Part shown: piece after piece, positions 34,685-44,482 of the stretch | How the letters are laid out: each line of letters begins with the position of its first letter | How positions within the stretch are numbered: position 1 is the first letter of the stretch | Origin: Sphingomonas sp. PP-F2F-A104-K0414 | Lineage (GTDB): Bacteria > Pseudomonadota > Alphaproteobacteria > Sphingomonadales > Sphingomonadaceae | NCBI RefSeq assembly: GCF_004340945.1 | Contig: NZ_SLYD01000001.1 | Location: 310,001-374,000, forward strand | Direction of reading: 5' to 3' | DNA length: 64,000 nt | The notes under the pieces: generated by a model | Databases searched by the model: none | The model's input: the letters and a program-made list of their open reading frames with translations, nothing else | What the model was told of the DNA's origin: nothing | Position numbers and translations under genes: made by a program

Positions 34685-37273
34685 ATGCACATAATCGATC
34701 GTCGCGTAGTGATCGCGTCGCTCTTGGCGTCATCGGCCATCGTCACGCCAACCTTCGCGCAAACTGCGACCACTGCCGCGCCGACCACCGCCCCGCAGAC
34801 CACCGCCCCGCCGACCATCGCTGCGCCGACCCCGGACGCGACGGCACCGCAGGCCGGCGAGTATGAAGGCGATATTGTCGTCACCGCACAGAAGCGCGAC
34901 CAGAATATCCAGGCGGTCCCGATCAGCATTCAGGCGATCGGCACCAAGCGGCTCGACGATCTGAACATCTCGAACTTCAACCAATACACGCAGCTGTTGC
35001 CGTCGGTGTCGTTCCAGACGACGCAGCCGGGCTCGACGGTCGTCTATATGCGCGGCGTCGCATCGGGCGGCGATGGCAACCATTCGGGGCCGCTGCCCTC
35101 GGTCGGAACGTATCTCGACGAGCAGCCGGTGACGACGATCGGCGGCACGCTCGACGTCCACATCTACGACATCGCGCGGATCGAGAGCCTCGCCGGGCCG
35201 CAGGGCACGCTCTACGGCGCGTCGTCCGAAGCGGGTACGATCCGGATCATCACCAACAAGCCCGACACCAGCGACTTTTACGGCCGTGTCGACGGCGAGG
35301 TGAACAGCGTCAAGTCGGGCGGGATCGGCAGCAAGATCGAGGGCATGCTCAACATGCCGCTGTCCGAAAGCGCGGCACTGCGCGTGGTCGGCTTCTATCA
35401 GCGCGATGCCGGCTTCATCGACAACGTCGCCGGGTGTCGCAGCTATCTGCCCGAGCCGACCGCGACCTCATGCACCTCGGCGAACGGCGGCGTGGTCGTC
35501 GACAATGCCGCGTTCGTGAGGAAGAACTATAACGACACCGAGACCTATGGCGGCCGCGCCGCGCTCAAGGTCGATCTCGACAGCAACTGGACCGTGACGC
35601 CGACAGTGCTGTACCAGGAACAGCGCAACCACGGCACCTATGGCTATGACCCCAAGGTCGGCGATTTGCAGGTCCAGCATTTCTTCCCCGAGTTCCGCCG
35701 CGACCGCTTCATCCAGGGCGCGCTGACGATCGAGGGTAAGGTCGGCAATTGGGACGTCACCTATGCCGGCGCGTATCTCGACCGGAAGACGTACACGTCG
35801 AGCGACTATACCGATTATGCCGAGGCGTATGACTCGGCTTATTCCTCGGTCGGGGGGCTTGCCGGCTATTTCTATTACCAGGACAATGCCGGCCGGACGA
35901 TCGATCCGCGGCAGAAGATTATCGGCACCGATCACTTCAAGAAGACCAGTCAGGAACTGCGCGTCGCGTCGCCCGTCGAGGACCGGTTCCGGATCGTCGC
36001 CGGCGCCTTCTATCAGCGCCAGACCAACGCGATCTTCCAGGACTACCAGATCGCCAATCTCGGCACCGCGGTGTCGGTCAACGGCTCGCCGGGTACCTTG
36101 TGGCTGACCAAGCAGAAGCGCGTCGACAAGGATTACGCGATGTTCGGCGAGGCGAGCTTCGATATCCTGCCGAACCTGACCGCGACGGCGGGTGGCCGCG
36201 CGTACATCTACGACAATTCGCTGATCGGCTTCTACGGGTTCGGACGCAATCCCGCGGTCGATCCGGACGATGGCCGGCCCTACACCGCCACGCCGTTCAA
36301 TGCCGCGGGCAGCAGCCAGACCGGCGTCGCGGGCTGTTATCTGGCGAACGGCCAGACCTTGCGGGAAGCCTATCTGAGCGGTGGCGACACCTCGACGTTG
36401 TTGCCCGCAGCCGTGTCGGGCTCGCCGTGTACCAATCTGGCGACCTACACGACCACCGGCCTGATCCCGAAGAAGACGCAGGGGCAAGGCGCGACCTACC
36501 GCTTCAACCTGACGTTCAAGCCCACCGACACGGTCATGGCCTATGCCACCTTCTCGCGCGGTTTCCGACCGGGCGGGATCAACCGCCGCGGCGATGTCGC
36601 GCCGTATGATGCGGATTTCCTGACCAATTACGAGCTCGGCTTGAAGACCACCTTGTTCGAACGGCTGCGGTTCAATGCGTCGATCTATCAGCAGGCGTGG
36701 GACAAGTTCCAGTTCTCGTTCCTCGGGCTGAACAGCTTCACGATCATCCAGAACGGGCCGAATGCGCGGATCAGGGGGGCGGAGGCGGATGCGAACTTCT
36801 CGACGGGCGGCCTGTCGCTGACCGCGGCGGCGGCGTACACCGATGCCAAGACGCGCAGCGATCTGTGCGCGACGCAGATCTGTAGCGGCGACGGTACCGA
36901 TGTGCTCGCACCATCGGGCACACGCCTGCCGATCACGCCGCGGTTCAAGGCGAGCGGGACGGCGCGCTACAGCATGCCGATCGGCACGGCGAAGGCGTAT
37001 ATCCAGGGGCTGGTCGCGCATCAGAGTTCGGCGTCGGCGGATATCCGACTGGCGCAGGCGGCGACGCTGGGACGGCTTCAGGCCTACACCACGGGCAATG
37101 CCTCGGTCGGCGCGGAGGTTTCGAACTTCACCTTCGAGGTGTTCGTCCAGAACCTGTGGGACGAACGCGCGCAACTGTCGCGGTATCAGCAGTGCGGGAC
37201 GTGTTCCCAGCGGACCTATATCGTCACCAGCACGCCGCGGACCATCGGGCTGCGCGCTGGGGCAAAGTTCTAA
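34685..37273 (+). CDS. TonB-dependent receptor (862 aa)
   Basis: An outer-membrane transporter. The signal peptide (VVIASLLASSAIVTPTFAQ) is followed by an unusual Thr/Ala/Pro linker of about 35 residues, the TonB box GDIVVTAQKRDQN, a plug (VPISIQAIGTKRLDDLNISN, VVYMRGVASGGDGNHSG, IESLAGPQGTLYGASSEAGT then IRIITNKP) and a barrel ending in TIGLRAGAKF. The plug matches the large sphingomonad receptor group for plant and organic ligands rather than siderophores. Long loops contain paired Cys (CRSYLPEPTATSC, CYLANG, SPCTNL). ATG 34685 opens the signal peptide, and a hairpin lies upstream (about 34567-34592). A strong terminator follows. The next gene is an exported peptidase, so a peptide ligand is possible. 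Confidence 0.9.
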   Translation: MHIIDRRVVIASLLASSAIVTPTFAQTATTAAPTTAPQTTAPPTIAAPTPDATAPQAGEYEGDIVVTAQKRDQNIQAVPISIQAIGTKRLDDLNISNFNQYTQLLPSVSFQTTQPGSTVVYMRGVASGGDGNHSGPLPSVGTYLDEQPVTTIGGTLDVHIYDIARIESLAGPQGTLYGASSEAGTIRIITNKPDTSDFYGRVDGEVNSVKSGGIGSKIEGMLNMPLSESAALRVVGFYQRDAGFIDNVAGCRSYLPEPTATSCTSANGGVVVDNAAFVRKNYNDTETYGGRAALKVDLDSNWTVTPTVLYQEQRNHGTYGYDPKVGDLQVQHFFPEFRRDRFIQGALTIEGKVGNWDVTYAGAYLDRKTYTSSDYTDYAEAYDSAYSSVGGLAGYFYYQDNAGRTIDPRQKIIGTDHFKKTSQELRVASPVEDRFRIVAGAFYQRQTNAIFQDYQIANLGTAVSVNGSPGTLWLTKQKRVDKDYAMFGEASFDILPNLTATAGGRAYIYDNSLIGFYGFGRNPAVDPDDGRPYTATPFNAAGSSQTGVAGCYLANGQTLREAYLSGGDTSTLLPAAVSGSPCTNLATYTTTGLIPKKTQGQGATYRFNLTFKPTDTVMAYATFSRGFRPGGINRRGDVAPYDADFLTNYELGLKTTLFERLRFNASIYQQAWDKFQFSFLGLNSFTIIQNGPNARIRGAEADANFSTGGLSLTAAAAYTDAKTRSDLCATQICSGDGTDVLAPSGTRLPITPRFKASGTARYSMPIGTAKAYIQGLVAHQSSASADIRLAQAATLGRLQAYTTGNASVGAEVSNFTFEVFVQNLWDERAQLSRYQQCGTCSQRTYIVTSTPRTIGLRAGAKF

Positions 37274-37286
37274 GACTGGCTCGTTG

Positions 37287-37319
37287 CGATCCTCCCCCGC
37301 CAGGGGGAGGATCGTTTTC
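37287..37319 (+). terminator. Strong terminator after the 862-aa receptor
   Basis: CGATCCTCCCCC (37287-37298) pairs with GGGGGAGGATCG (37303-37314) around loop GCCA, followed by TTTTCT. It lies 14 bp after the stop and partly separates the receptor from the M20 peptidase. Confidence 0.9.
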
Positions 37320-37330
37320 TCCGAAGAAAG

Positions 37331-38722
37331 ATGATGATGACGTCAAAGCTCAAGCTTCTCCTGGCCTGCACCGCCGCGATGACCGCCCTGCCCGCTGCCG
37401 CGCAGGCGCAGACCGCCGCGACCAACGGGCTCGAGATCGCCAAGAAGATGATCGCGTTTCGTAGCGTCCGTGGCCCCGGCAACCAGACGCCGCAGCTTGC
37501 CGCCTATCTGAAGTCGGTGCTGGTCGCGGGTGGCTTTGCCGCGAGCGACGTGACGGTCACGCCGGTCGACTATACCGCCTATCTGATCGCCACCTGGAAG
37601 GGCAGCGATGCGGCGTTGAAGCCGATCGTGATCTCCGGGCATATCGACGTGGTCGAGGCCAAGCCCGCCGACTGGCAGCGTGATCCGTTCGCCCCGGTGG
37701 TCGAGAACGGCTATCTCTACGGCCGCGGCGCGACCGACATGAAGCTCGACGCGGCGCTCGCGATCGCGACGCTGCTCGACATGAAGAAGGCGGGGTACAC
37801 GCCCAAGCGCGGCATCGTCCTCGCGCTGTCGGGCGACGAGGAAACCGTCATGAAGACGTCGTCGCTGCTCGCCGACCAGCTCAAGAACGCCGAGATGGCG
37901 CTCAACATCGATGGCGGCGGCGGGCTGTACGGCGAAGACGGCAAGGCCGAGTATTTCACGATCGGCGCGGCCGAGAAGACCTATGCCGACTTCCAGCTCG
38001 AAACCACCAGCGCGGGCGGCCATTCTTCCGCGCCGCGGAAGGTGAACGCGATCAACCAGCTTGCCGCAGCACTGGTCAGGATCGGCGACTATCGCTTCAC
38101 GCCGCAGCTGTCGCCGATCACCAAGGGCTATTTCGAGGGTGTCGCACCGCGCCAGACGCCCGAGATCGGCGCGGCGATGCGCGCGTTCGCCGCCAATCCG
38201 AAGGACCAGAAGGCGATCGAGACGCTTGCCGCCAATCCGGGGTATGTCGGCCAGATCGGCACGACCTGCGTCACATCGATGATCAACGGCGGTCATGCGC
38301 TCAACGCGCTGCCGCAGCGCGCGACCGCGAACATCAATTGCCGGATCTTCCCTGGCGTGAAGCCCGCGACCGTGATGGCCGAACTCGCCAGGGTCGCCGC
38401 CGACCCCGGCGTCAAGTTCAGCGACGTCACCGAGGGATCGAACCCGACCGACGCCTCGCCGCTGCGCGCCGACCTGACCGGTGCGGTGAAGAAGGCGATG
38501 GGCGCGATCCGTCCCGGCGTGCCGATCTTTCCGAGCATGTCGGCGGGCGCGAGCGATTCGATGTGGTATCGCTCGGTCGGCGTGCCGAGCTATGGCGTGA
38601 GCCCGACCTTCATCAAGCAGTCGGACGACTTCAGCCACGGCCTGAACGAGCGCACGCCGATCGACAATATCCCGTTGGCGATCACCTATTACCGCTCGCT
38701 GCTGACCGATCTGACGAAGTAA
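37331..38722 (+). CDS. Exported M20-family metallopeptidase
   Basis: A 463-residue zinc peptidase with a Sec leader (LLLACTAAMTALPAAAQAQ). The di-zinc site motifs are present: ISGHIDVVEA (His and Asp), LYGRGATDMKLD (bridging Asp), SGDEET (catalytic Glu and metal Glu), and a C-terminal SHGLNER (His). The dimerisation lid domain lies between (ETTSAGGHSSAPRKVNAIN). It belongs to the ArgE/DapE/CPG2 group, and secretion suggests periplasmic dipeptidase or carboxypeptidase activity. Three consecutive ATG codons (37331, 37334, 37337) make the exact start ambiguous; GAAGAAAG lies just upstream. A terminator follows at 38773. Confidence 0.9.
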   Translation: MMMTSKLKLLLACTAAMTALPAAAQAQTAATNGLEIAKKMIAFRSVRGPGNQTPQLAAYLKSVLVAGGFAASDVTVTPVDYTAYLIATWKGSDAALKPIVISGHIDVVEAKPADWQRDPFAPVVENGYLYGRGATDMKLDAALAIATLLDMKKAGYTPKRGIVLALSGDEETVMKTSSLLADQLKNAEMALNIDGGGGLYGEDGKAEYFTIGAAEKTYADFQLETTSAGGHSSAPRKVNAINQLAAALVRIGDYRFTPQLSPITKGYFEGVAPRQTPEIGAAMRAFAANPKDQKAIETLAANPGYVGQIGTTCVTSMINGGHALNALPQRATANINCRIFPGVKPATVMAELARVAADPGVKFSDVTEGSNPTDASPLRADLTGAVKKAMGAIRPGVPIFPSMSAGASDSMWYRSVGVPSYGVSPTFIKQSDDFSHGLNERTPIDNIPLAITYYRSLLTDLTK

Positions 38723-38772
38723 CGCGGAGACAGGGCGCGCGGTCCTCTCGCGACGTCACAAATTGGTAGGGG

Positions 38773-38805
38773 AGCCGGGCATTAAATGCCGCCGCCCGGC
38801 TTTCT
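38773..38805 (+). terminator. Hairpin terminator after the M20 peptidase
   Basis: AGCCGGGC (38773-38780) pairs with GCCCGGCT (38794-38801), with a 13-nt loop, followed by TTCT. It lies 50 bp after the stop. Confidence 0.65.
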
Positions 38806-38903
38806 ACATTGACGCAGTGCAGCATCACTTCTAGCTGCCCGCGCTCAACCCAACGCTAAGCCCTTTGGCGCAGCTTGCCCAGCGCCGGAGGCGCCGCGTT
38901 ACC

Positions 38904-40187
38904 ATGACCATGACCTTTGCCGATCTCTCCCTCGCGCCGTTTTTGCTGCAGGCGCTAGCGGAGGAAGGCTATGTGAGCCCTACCCCGATCCAGGCACAAT
39001 CGATCCCGATGCTGCTGCAGGGCCGCGACATGCTCGGCATGGCGCAGACCGGGACCGGCAAGACCGCCGCGTTCGCGCTGCCGCTGCTCCACCGCCTCGC
39101 CGCCGATCCGCGGCCGGCGCCCAAGGGCGGCGCGCGTATCCTCGTCCTAGCGCCGACGCGCGAGTTGGTGTCGCAGATCGCCGCCGGCTTCGAAAGCTTC
39201 GGTCGGCATCTGAAGCCGAGCGTGATGACGATCTTTGGCGGCGTCAGCCAGTTCCACCAGGTCAAGGCGCTGGAAACTGGCGTCGACATCATCGTCGCCG
39301 CGCCGGGACGCCTGCTCGACCTGGTTGATCAAGGCGTTTGCGACCTGTCGCAGCTCGAAGCACTGGTGCTGGATGAAGCGGACCAGATGCTCGACATGGG
39401 CTTTGCCAAGCCGATCGAGCGGCTCGTCGCGACGCTGCCGACGGACCGGCACACCTTGCTGTTCTCGGCGACGATGCCGAAGTCGATCGCCGCGCTGGCC
39501 GAGAGCCTGTTGCGCGATCCCGCCAAGGTCGAGATCGCACCGCCATCGACCACCGTCGACCGGATCGACCAGTCGGTGATGTTCCTCGACGCCGCCGACA
39601 AGAAGGCGGCGTTGCTCGCGTTGCTCAAGACGCCCGACATGGGCCAGGCAGTGGTGTTCACACTGCAGAAGAACATCGCCAACGACGTGTGCGCGTTCAT
39701 CGGCGAGGCGGGGATCACCGCGGAGGCGCTGCATGGCAACAAGTCGCAGGGCCAGCGCGAGCGTGCACTCGACGCGTTCCGGGCGGGTACCGTGCAGGTG
39801 CTGGTCGCGACCGATATCGCCGCGCGCGGCATCGACGTCGATACCGTCACCCACGTCTTCAACCACGATCTGCCGAGCCTGCCCGAGAGCTATGTCCACC
39901 GGATCGGCCGCACCGGTCGCGCCGGCCGCAGCGGCTTTGCGATCACGCTGTGCGATGCCGAGCAGCGCGCGTGGTTGCACGATGTCGAACGCGAGATCGG
40001 TCGCACGCTGACCGTGCAGGACGACCATGAATGGCATTGCGAAGTGGCGCGCCACTCGACCAAGCGCGCGCCCGTCCTTGGCGGCGGTCCAGTCAAGCAG
40101 GTCAAGCCCGCCAAGGCACCGCGTGAGCGCAAGGTCTGGACCGAGGAAGAGAAGATCGCCGCGCGCATGGCTGCCAAGGCCGCTTGA
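38904..40187 (+). CDS. DEAD-box ATP-dependent RNA helicase
   Basis: A 427-residue RNA helicase of the RhlE/DbpA-like short type. The Q-motif region is YVSPTPIQAQSIP, motif I AQTGTGKT, Ia PTRELVSQI, II VLDEADQML, III SATMP, IV VVFTLQKN, V ATDIAARGIDV and VI HRIGRTGRAGRSG. A basic tail (QVKPAKAPRERKVW) may bind RNA. It remodels ribosomal or messenger RNA in the cytoplasm. ATG 38904 is used because GGAGG lies upstream; a second ATG is 6 bp later. It stands alone, with terminators or gaps on both sides. Confidence 0.95.
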   Translation: MTMTFADLSLAPFLLQALAEEGYVSPTPIQAQSIPMLLQGRDMLGMAQTGTGKTAAFALPLLHRLAADPRPAPKGGARILVLAPTRELVSQIAAGFESFGRHLKPSVMTIFGGVSQFHQVKALETGVDIIVAAPGRLLDLVDQGVCDLSQLEALVLDEADQMLDMGFAKPIERLVATLPTDRHTLLFSATMPKSIAALAESLLRDPAKVEIAPPSTTVDRIDQSVMFLDAADKKAALLALLKTPDMGQAVVFTLQKNIANDVCAFIGEAGITAEALHGNKSQGQRERALDAFRAGTVQVLVATDIAARGIDVDTVTHVFNHDLPSLPESYVHRIGRTGRAGRSGFAITLCDAEQRAWLHDVEREIGRTLTVQDDHEWHCEVARHSTKRAPVLGGGPVKQVKPAKAPRERKVWTEEEKIAARMAAKAA

Positions 40188-40270
40188 TGCGGTCCTGAGC
40201 GGCGTGACGGGGCGAATGAACCGCCTCGTCGCCGCAGGATTACCGGTTCGGGATTGGGGCCTATAAAAGC

Positions 40271-41179
40271 TCAGCCGGCGAGGCGGGCGGCCAGGAAATC
40301 GACGAACACGCGAACGCGCGCGGGCATGTTCCCACCGCCGACGAATACCGCATGGATCAGCTCGACATCGCCGGGATTGAAATCGTCCAACACGGCGATC
40401 AGCCGACCAGCGGCGATATCGTCGACGACGCTGAACGCACCGACCCGCGCGATGCCGACGCCCGCCGCGGCAAGCTGGCCGAGCGTTTCGCCGTTGTTCG
40501 CTTCGATATTGCCCTTCACCGACAGGGTGACGTCGCGTCCTTCGACGCGGAACGGCCAGACTGGCTCGACCCGACGAAAGTTGAAGTTGAGGCAATTATG
40601 CTGGTGGAGATCTTCGGGACGCATCGGCATGCCGCATCGCGCCAAATAGTCGGGTGCGGCGACGATCACCCGCCTGCTCTCGCCGAGCTTACGCGCGGTC
40701 AACAGGCTGTCACCGAGCGGCCCGAACCGGATCGCCACGTCCGCCTGCCCCGCGGCCACGTCGGCGATCGTATCGGTCAACGCAAAGTCCACCAGGATAT
40801 GCGGGTAGAGGCGCGCGAATTCGCCGAGTAGCGGCACGATGCACAACCGCCCGTGCGACAGCGCAGCGCTGATCCGCAGCCGTCCACGCGGCGCGCCCTG
40901 ATCGGCGATCTGTTGCTCGGCATCGTCGAGATCGGCTAGGATTCGCCGGGCCATCTGAAGATAGGCCTGCCCTTCCGCGGTTGCCGTCAACGCGCGGGTG
41001 GAGCGGAGCAGCAGCCGTACCCCGAGCCGCGCCTCGATCCGATCGAGCGACCGGGCGACCGCCGATGGCGTCAGCCCCAGCACCCGGCCCGCACCGGAGA
41101 AACTGCCTTCGCGCATCACCGTCGCGAACAGTTCGAGCGCGCGTGCCCGATCAGCCCCCAGACCTATCTTTGCGTTCAT
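40271..41179 (-). CDS. LysR-family transcriptional regulator
   Basis: A 302-residue LysR regulator of the PecT/DmlR-like class. The winged helix-turn-helix spans RALELFATVMREGSFSGAGRVL and GLTPSAVARSLDRIEARLG, and the effector domain starts near residue 92 (GRLRISAALSHGRLCIVPLL). It is divergent from an aldo/keto reductase and MFS pair, sharing an 86-bp intergenic region, and most likely regulates them and itself. Confidence 0.92.
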   Translation of the reverse strand: MNAKIGLGADRARALELFATVMREGSFSGAGRVLGLTPSAVARSLDRIEARLGVRLLLRSTRALTATAEGQAYLQMARRILADLDDAEQQIADQGAPRGRLRISAALSHGRLCIVPLLGEFARLYPHILVDFALTDTIADVAAGQADVAIRFGPLGDSLLTARKLGESRRVIVAAPDYLARCGMPMRPEDLHQHNCLNFNFRRVEPVWPFRVEGRDVTLSVKGNIEANNGETLGQLAAAGVGIARVGAFSVVDDIAAGRLIAVLDDFNPGDVELIHAVFVGGGNMPARVRVFVDFLAARLAG

Positions 41180-41265
41180 CTCACAAATCCTTCGCGCACG
41201 CGGCTGCTAATAGCTTGGCCTCGATCCACCCATCTATGCATCAGGTTAATAGCGGGGATATGGAT

Positions 41266-42300
41266 ATGGACTATCGGCAATTGGGATCCTCGGGACTACG
41301 CGTCCCGGCCCTCAGCTTCGGAACGGCTACTTTCGGCGGATCCGGGCCGTTGTTCGGCGCCTGGGGACACAGCGACGAGACCGAAGCACGCCGCATGGTC
41401 GACATCTGCCTCGACGCCGGCGTCACGCTGTTCGACACCGCCGATGTCTATTCGAACGGCGCGTCGGAAACGGTACTCGGTGCCGCGATCAAGGGTCGGC
41501 GCGATCAGGTGCTCGTGTCGACCAAGACCGGACTGCCGATGGGCGACGGGCCCGGCGACTGGGGCACGTCCCGCGCGCGCCTGATCCGTGCGGTCGAGGC
41601 GTCGCTGCGACGTCTCGGCACGGATCATGTCGATATCCTCCAGGTTCACGCCTATGATGCGTCCACCCCGGCCGAGGAACTGATGGGGACGCTCGACACG
41701 CTGATCGCCGCCGGCAAGGTGCGCTACGCGGGAGTCTCCAACTATTCGGGCTGGCAGGTGATGAAGGCGCAGGCGATTGCCGACCGTCACGGCTGGCCGC
41801 GTCTCGTCGCGCATCAGGTCTATTACTCGCTGATCGGGCGCGCCTATGAAGCGGATCTGATGCCGCTCGGGGCCGACCAGGGTCTCGGCGCGCTGGTGTG
41901 GAGTCCGCTCGGCTGGGGCCGACTGACGGGCAGGATCGGGCGGGATCGGCCGATCCCCGCAGGCAGCCGCCTCCACGATACCGAGCAATTCGCGCCGCCG
42001 GTCGAGACCGACCATCTGTACCGCGTGATCGATGCGCTCGAGGCGGTTGCAGCGGACACCGCCAAGACCGTGCCGCAGGTCGCGATCAACTGGCTGTTGC
42101 GGCGTCCGACCGTGGCGTCGGTCATCATCGGCGCGCGCACCGAAGAACAGTTGCGTGACAATCTCGGGGCGGTCGGCTGGGCGTTGTCGGCGGATCAGGT
42201 CGCCACGCTCGATGCCGCCAGCGACGTCCTGCCCCCCTATCCCCACACGCCGTATCGGCAGCAGGAGGGCTTCGCCCGTCTGAACCCCGCGCTGGTTTGA
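41266..42300 (+). CDS. Aldo/keto reductase (AKR potassium-channel beta/YajO type)
   Basis: A 344-residue NADP-dependent aldo/keto reductase. The start YRQLGSSGLRVPALSFGTATFGG is typical of the AKR11/12/YajO branch. The tetrad residues are visible in LFDTADVYSNG (Asp, Tyr), LVSTKTGLPMG (Lys) and DILQVHAYD (His). GVSNYSGW and the C-terminal IIGARTEEQLRDNLGAVGW complete the cofactor site. ATG 41266 is favoured over 41260 because AGCGGGG then has workable spacing. The stop is followed after 11 bp by the MFS gene, in a LysR-divergent cassette. Confidence 0.9.
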   Translation: MDYRQLGSSGLRVPALSFGTATFGGSGPLFGAWGHSDETEARRMVDICLDAGVTLFDTADVYSNGASETVLGAAIKGRRDQVLVSTKTGLPMGDGPGDWGTSRARLIRAVEASLRRLGTDHVDILQVHAYDASTPAEELMGTLDTLIAAGKVRYAGVSNYSGWQVMKAQAIADRHGWPRLVAHQVYYSLIGRAYEADLMPLGADQGLGALVWSPLGWGRLTGRIGRDRPIPAGSRLHDTEQFAPPVETDHLYRVIDALEAVAADTAKTVPQVAINWLLRRPTVASVIIGARTEEQLRDNLGAVGWALSADQVATLDAASDVLPPYPHTPYRQQEGFARLNPALV

Positions 42301-42311
42301 GGAGCGCCATC

Positions 42312-43517
42312 ATGAAACTCAATCCCGGCCTGTTGGCCCTGTCCGTCGGCGCCTTCGGCATCGGCGTGACCGAATTCGCGCCGATGGGCCTGCTCCCCGT
42401 CATCGCCACCGATCTTGGCGTGTCGATCCCGACCGCCGGGCTGTTGATCAGTGCCTATGCCTTGGGCGTGGTGATCGGCGCGCCGCTGATGACGCTGACC
42501 ACCGGACGCGTGCCGCGGCGGACGTTGCTGATCGCGCTCGCCGGGATCTTCACGATCGGCAACCTGCTTGCGGCGGTATCGACCGGATACGGCATGCTGA
42601 TGGCGGCACGAGTCCTGACGTCGTTCAATCACGGCGCATTCTTCGGCGTCGGCGCGATCGTCGCGGCCAGTCTCGTCCCGGCCGAGCGCCGCGCGGGCGC
42701 GGTCGCGGCGATGTTCATGGGGCTGACGATCGCCAACGTGGTCGGCGTGCCGCTTGCAACCTGGGCCGGCGATCATCTCGGATGGCGTTCGGCATTCTGG
42801 GGAATCTCCGCGCTCGGCATCGCGACGATGGTGGCGCTCCGCCTGACGCTGCCGGCGCTGCCCGCGCCCGTGGGTAGCGATCCGATCGCGGAACTCCGCG
42901 TGCTGACGCGGGGACCGGTGCTCGGCGCGCTGGGCCTCACCGTCATCGGTGCGAGTGCGATGTTCACGGTCTTCACCTACATCACCCCGATCCTGCGCGA
43001 GGTGACTCACGCCTCGCTCGGCTATGTCACCGCGATGCTGGTGACGTACGGTGTCGGGCTGACGATCGGCAACTGGCTCGGCGGACGCTTCGCCGATCGC
43101 TCGGTCGACCGGACGCTGATCATGACGCTCGCTGCGCTGGCCGCGATCCTCGTCGGGTTCGCGATGCTGATGCCGTTCAAGGGACCTACCGCGATCCTGA
43201 TATTCCTGTGGGGCATCGCAAGCTTCGCGCTGGTCCCGCCGCTCCAGGTCCGGGTGATGCACGCTGCCGCGGACGCGCCCAACCTCGCGTCGGCGATGAA
43301 CATCGGCGCGTTCAACCTAGGCAACGCGATCGGCGCAGCGGTGGGCGGCGGCGTGATCGCGGCGGGCATCGGCTATCCCGCCGTGGCGCTGGCGGGAGCC
43401 GCCGCCTCCGGGCTTGGCTTGGTCGCGGTGATCGTCGCAAGGCACTCCGCGTCGAAACGCGATCGCCGACCGCCAGACGTGGCGATCGAGGCGGCGGCTC
43501 GGTCTGCCAATGCCTGA
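42312..43517 (+). CDS. MFS transporter, DHA1 type
   Basis: A 401-residue 12-helix transporter. LLALSVGAFGIGVTEFAPMGLLP is the DHA1 (AraJ/YdhP) first-helix signature, also seen in the MFS at 26057. VLTSFNHGAFFGVGAIVAASLVP and VRVMHAAADAPNLASAMNIGAFNLGNAI are the corresponding inner and second-half motifs. A GAGGAG site overlaps the reductase stop, giving tight coupling. It probably exports a toxic compound handled by the reductase. It is convergent with the malonate decarboxylase operon. Confidence 0.9.
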   Translation: MKLNPGLLALSVGAFGIGVTEFAPMGLLPVIATDLGVSIPTAGLLISAYALGVVIGAPLMTLTTGRVPRRTLLIALAGIFTIGNLLAAVSTGYGMLMAARVLTSFNHGAFFGVGAIVAASLVPAERRAGAVAAMFMGLTIANVVGVPLATWAGDHLGWRSAFWGISALGIATMVALRLTLPALPAPVGSDPIAELRVLTRGPVLGALGLTVIGASAMFTVFTYITPILREVTHASLGYVTAMLVTYGVGLTIGNWLGGRFADRSVDRTLIMTLAALAAILVGFAMLMPFKGPTAILIFLWGIASFALVPPLQVRVMHAAADAPNLASAMNIGAFNLGNAIGAAVGGGVIAAGIGYPAVALAGAAASGLGLVAVIVARHSASKRDRRPPDVAIEAAARSANA

Positions 43518-43570
43518 CGATCGGGGCTGGCTTCGCGCACTGTTCTCAGGCGCGCTACCAGTCCCGGCGG

Positions 43571-44482
43571 TCACCGCGCCAGCCAGTCCCTGATCCCCGA
43601 TACGCTGCGAAAATCATCGATGGCGCGGACGTCGAGTGCCGGATCGACCGCACGCACCATATCGGCAAGCGCGGTGCCCGGCCCGAGTTCGAGTATGCGA
43701 TCGACACCGCGTTCGAGGACCGCCTCAAGGGTGGCCGCCCAGTCGACCATCGTATCGATTTGCCCCGCCAGCCCGGCTATGCTTCGTGTCCCGTTTACGA
43801 TCGACGCGTCCGCGGCACCTATAAGCGTGCGGCCTAGCGCAGGCTTCGCGGGTTCCGAACTGTCCAATGCGGCACGGAACGCTGCGACCGCGTTCGAAAG
43901 ACGTGGCGTATGCGAGGCGACGTGCACCGCGATCGATCGCGCGGACGTCGCCCCCTGCTCCAAAGCCGCGCTGCAACACTGCGCGACGTGGGCCCGCTCG
44001 CCACCGATGACGAACAGCAGATCGGGATTGACGATCGCGATGGCGCAGCCGAACTGGGCGACAAGCGCATCGACGCGCTCGCGTGGCAGCCCCCGGATAA
44101 AGCCTAGCCTGTCGTCGGTACCGCTCGCGGCATCCATCGCCTCGGCGCGCGCGGCGGTCAGATGCAGCGTGCGTTCGGGTGACCAAATCCCCGCAATGCC
44201 CCATGCGGTCATCTCGCCGACGCTGTATCCTGCGACGACAAACGGCATCGTCGGCGCGAGACAGGCCGCCGCGACGAGTCCGCGGGTGACGCAGAGGATC
44301 TGGCTCGTCCGGTTGGCGAACAGCGTCGCCTCGTCATCAGTGCGCAGGACCGTGAAGACGTCTCGCCCCAGCACGTCGCTCGCCTCGGCGAGGATCGGTG
44401 CGGCGCGCGCATCGTCGGCGAACAGGTCGAGCATCGCGCGGCTCTGCCGTCCCTGCCCTGAGCACAAGAGCGCGAGCGTCAT
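43571..44482 (-). CDS. mdcH: Malonate decarboxylase malonyl-CoA:ACP transacylase
   Basis: A 303-residue acyltransferase of the FabD fold. LALLCSGQGRQSRAML is the family start, VVAGYSVGEMTAWG holds the GxSxG nucleophile Ser, and a His partner lies in SIAVHVASHTPRLS. In malonate decarboxylase this subunit loads malonyl groups onto the prosthetic group of the MdcC carrier. It is the last gene of mdcACDEGBH and overlaps mdcB by ATGA. The gene ends convergently, 53 bp from the MFS stop. Confidence 0.9.
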   Translation of the reverse strand: MTLALLCSGQGRQSRAMLDLFADDARAAPILAEASDVLGRDVFTVLRTDDEATLFANRTSQILCVTRGLVAAACLAPTMPFVVAGYSVGEMTAWGIAGIWSPERTLHLTAARAEAMDAASGTDDRLGFIRGLPRERVDALVAQFGCAIAIVNPDLLFVIGGERAHVAQCCSAALEQGATSARSIAVHVASHTPRLSNAVAAFRAALDSSEPAKPALGRTLIGAADASIVNGTRSIAGLAGQIDTMVDWAATLEAVLERGVDRILELGPGTALADMVRAVDPALDVRAIDDFRSVSGIRDWLAR

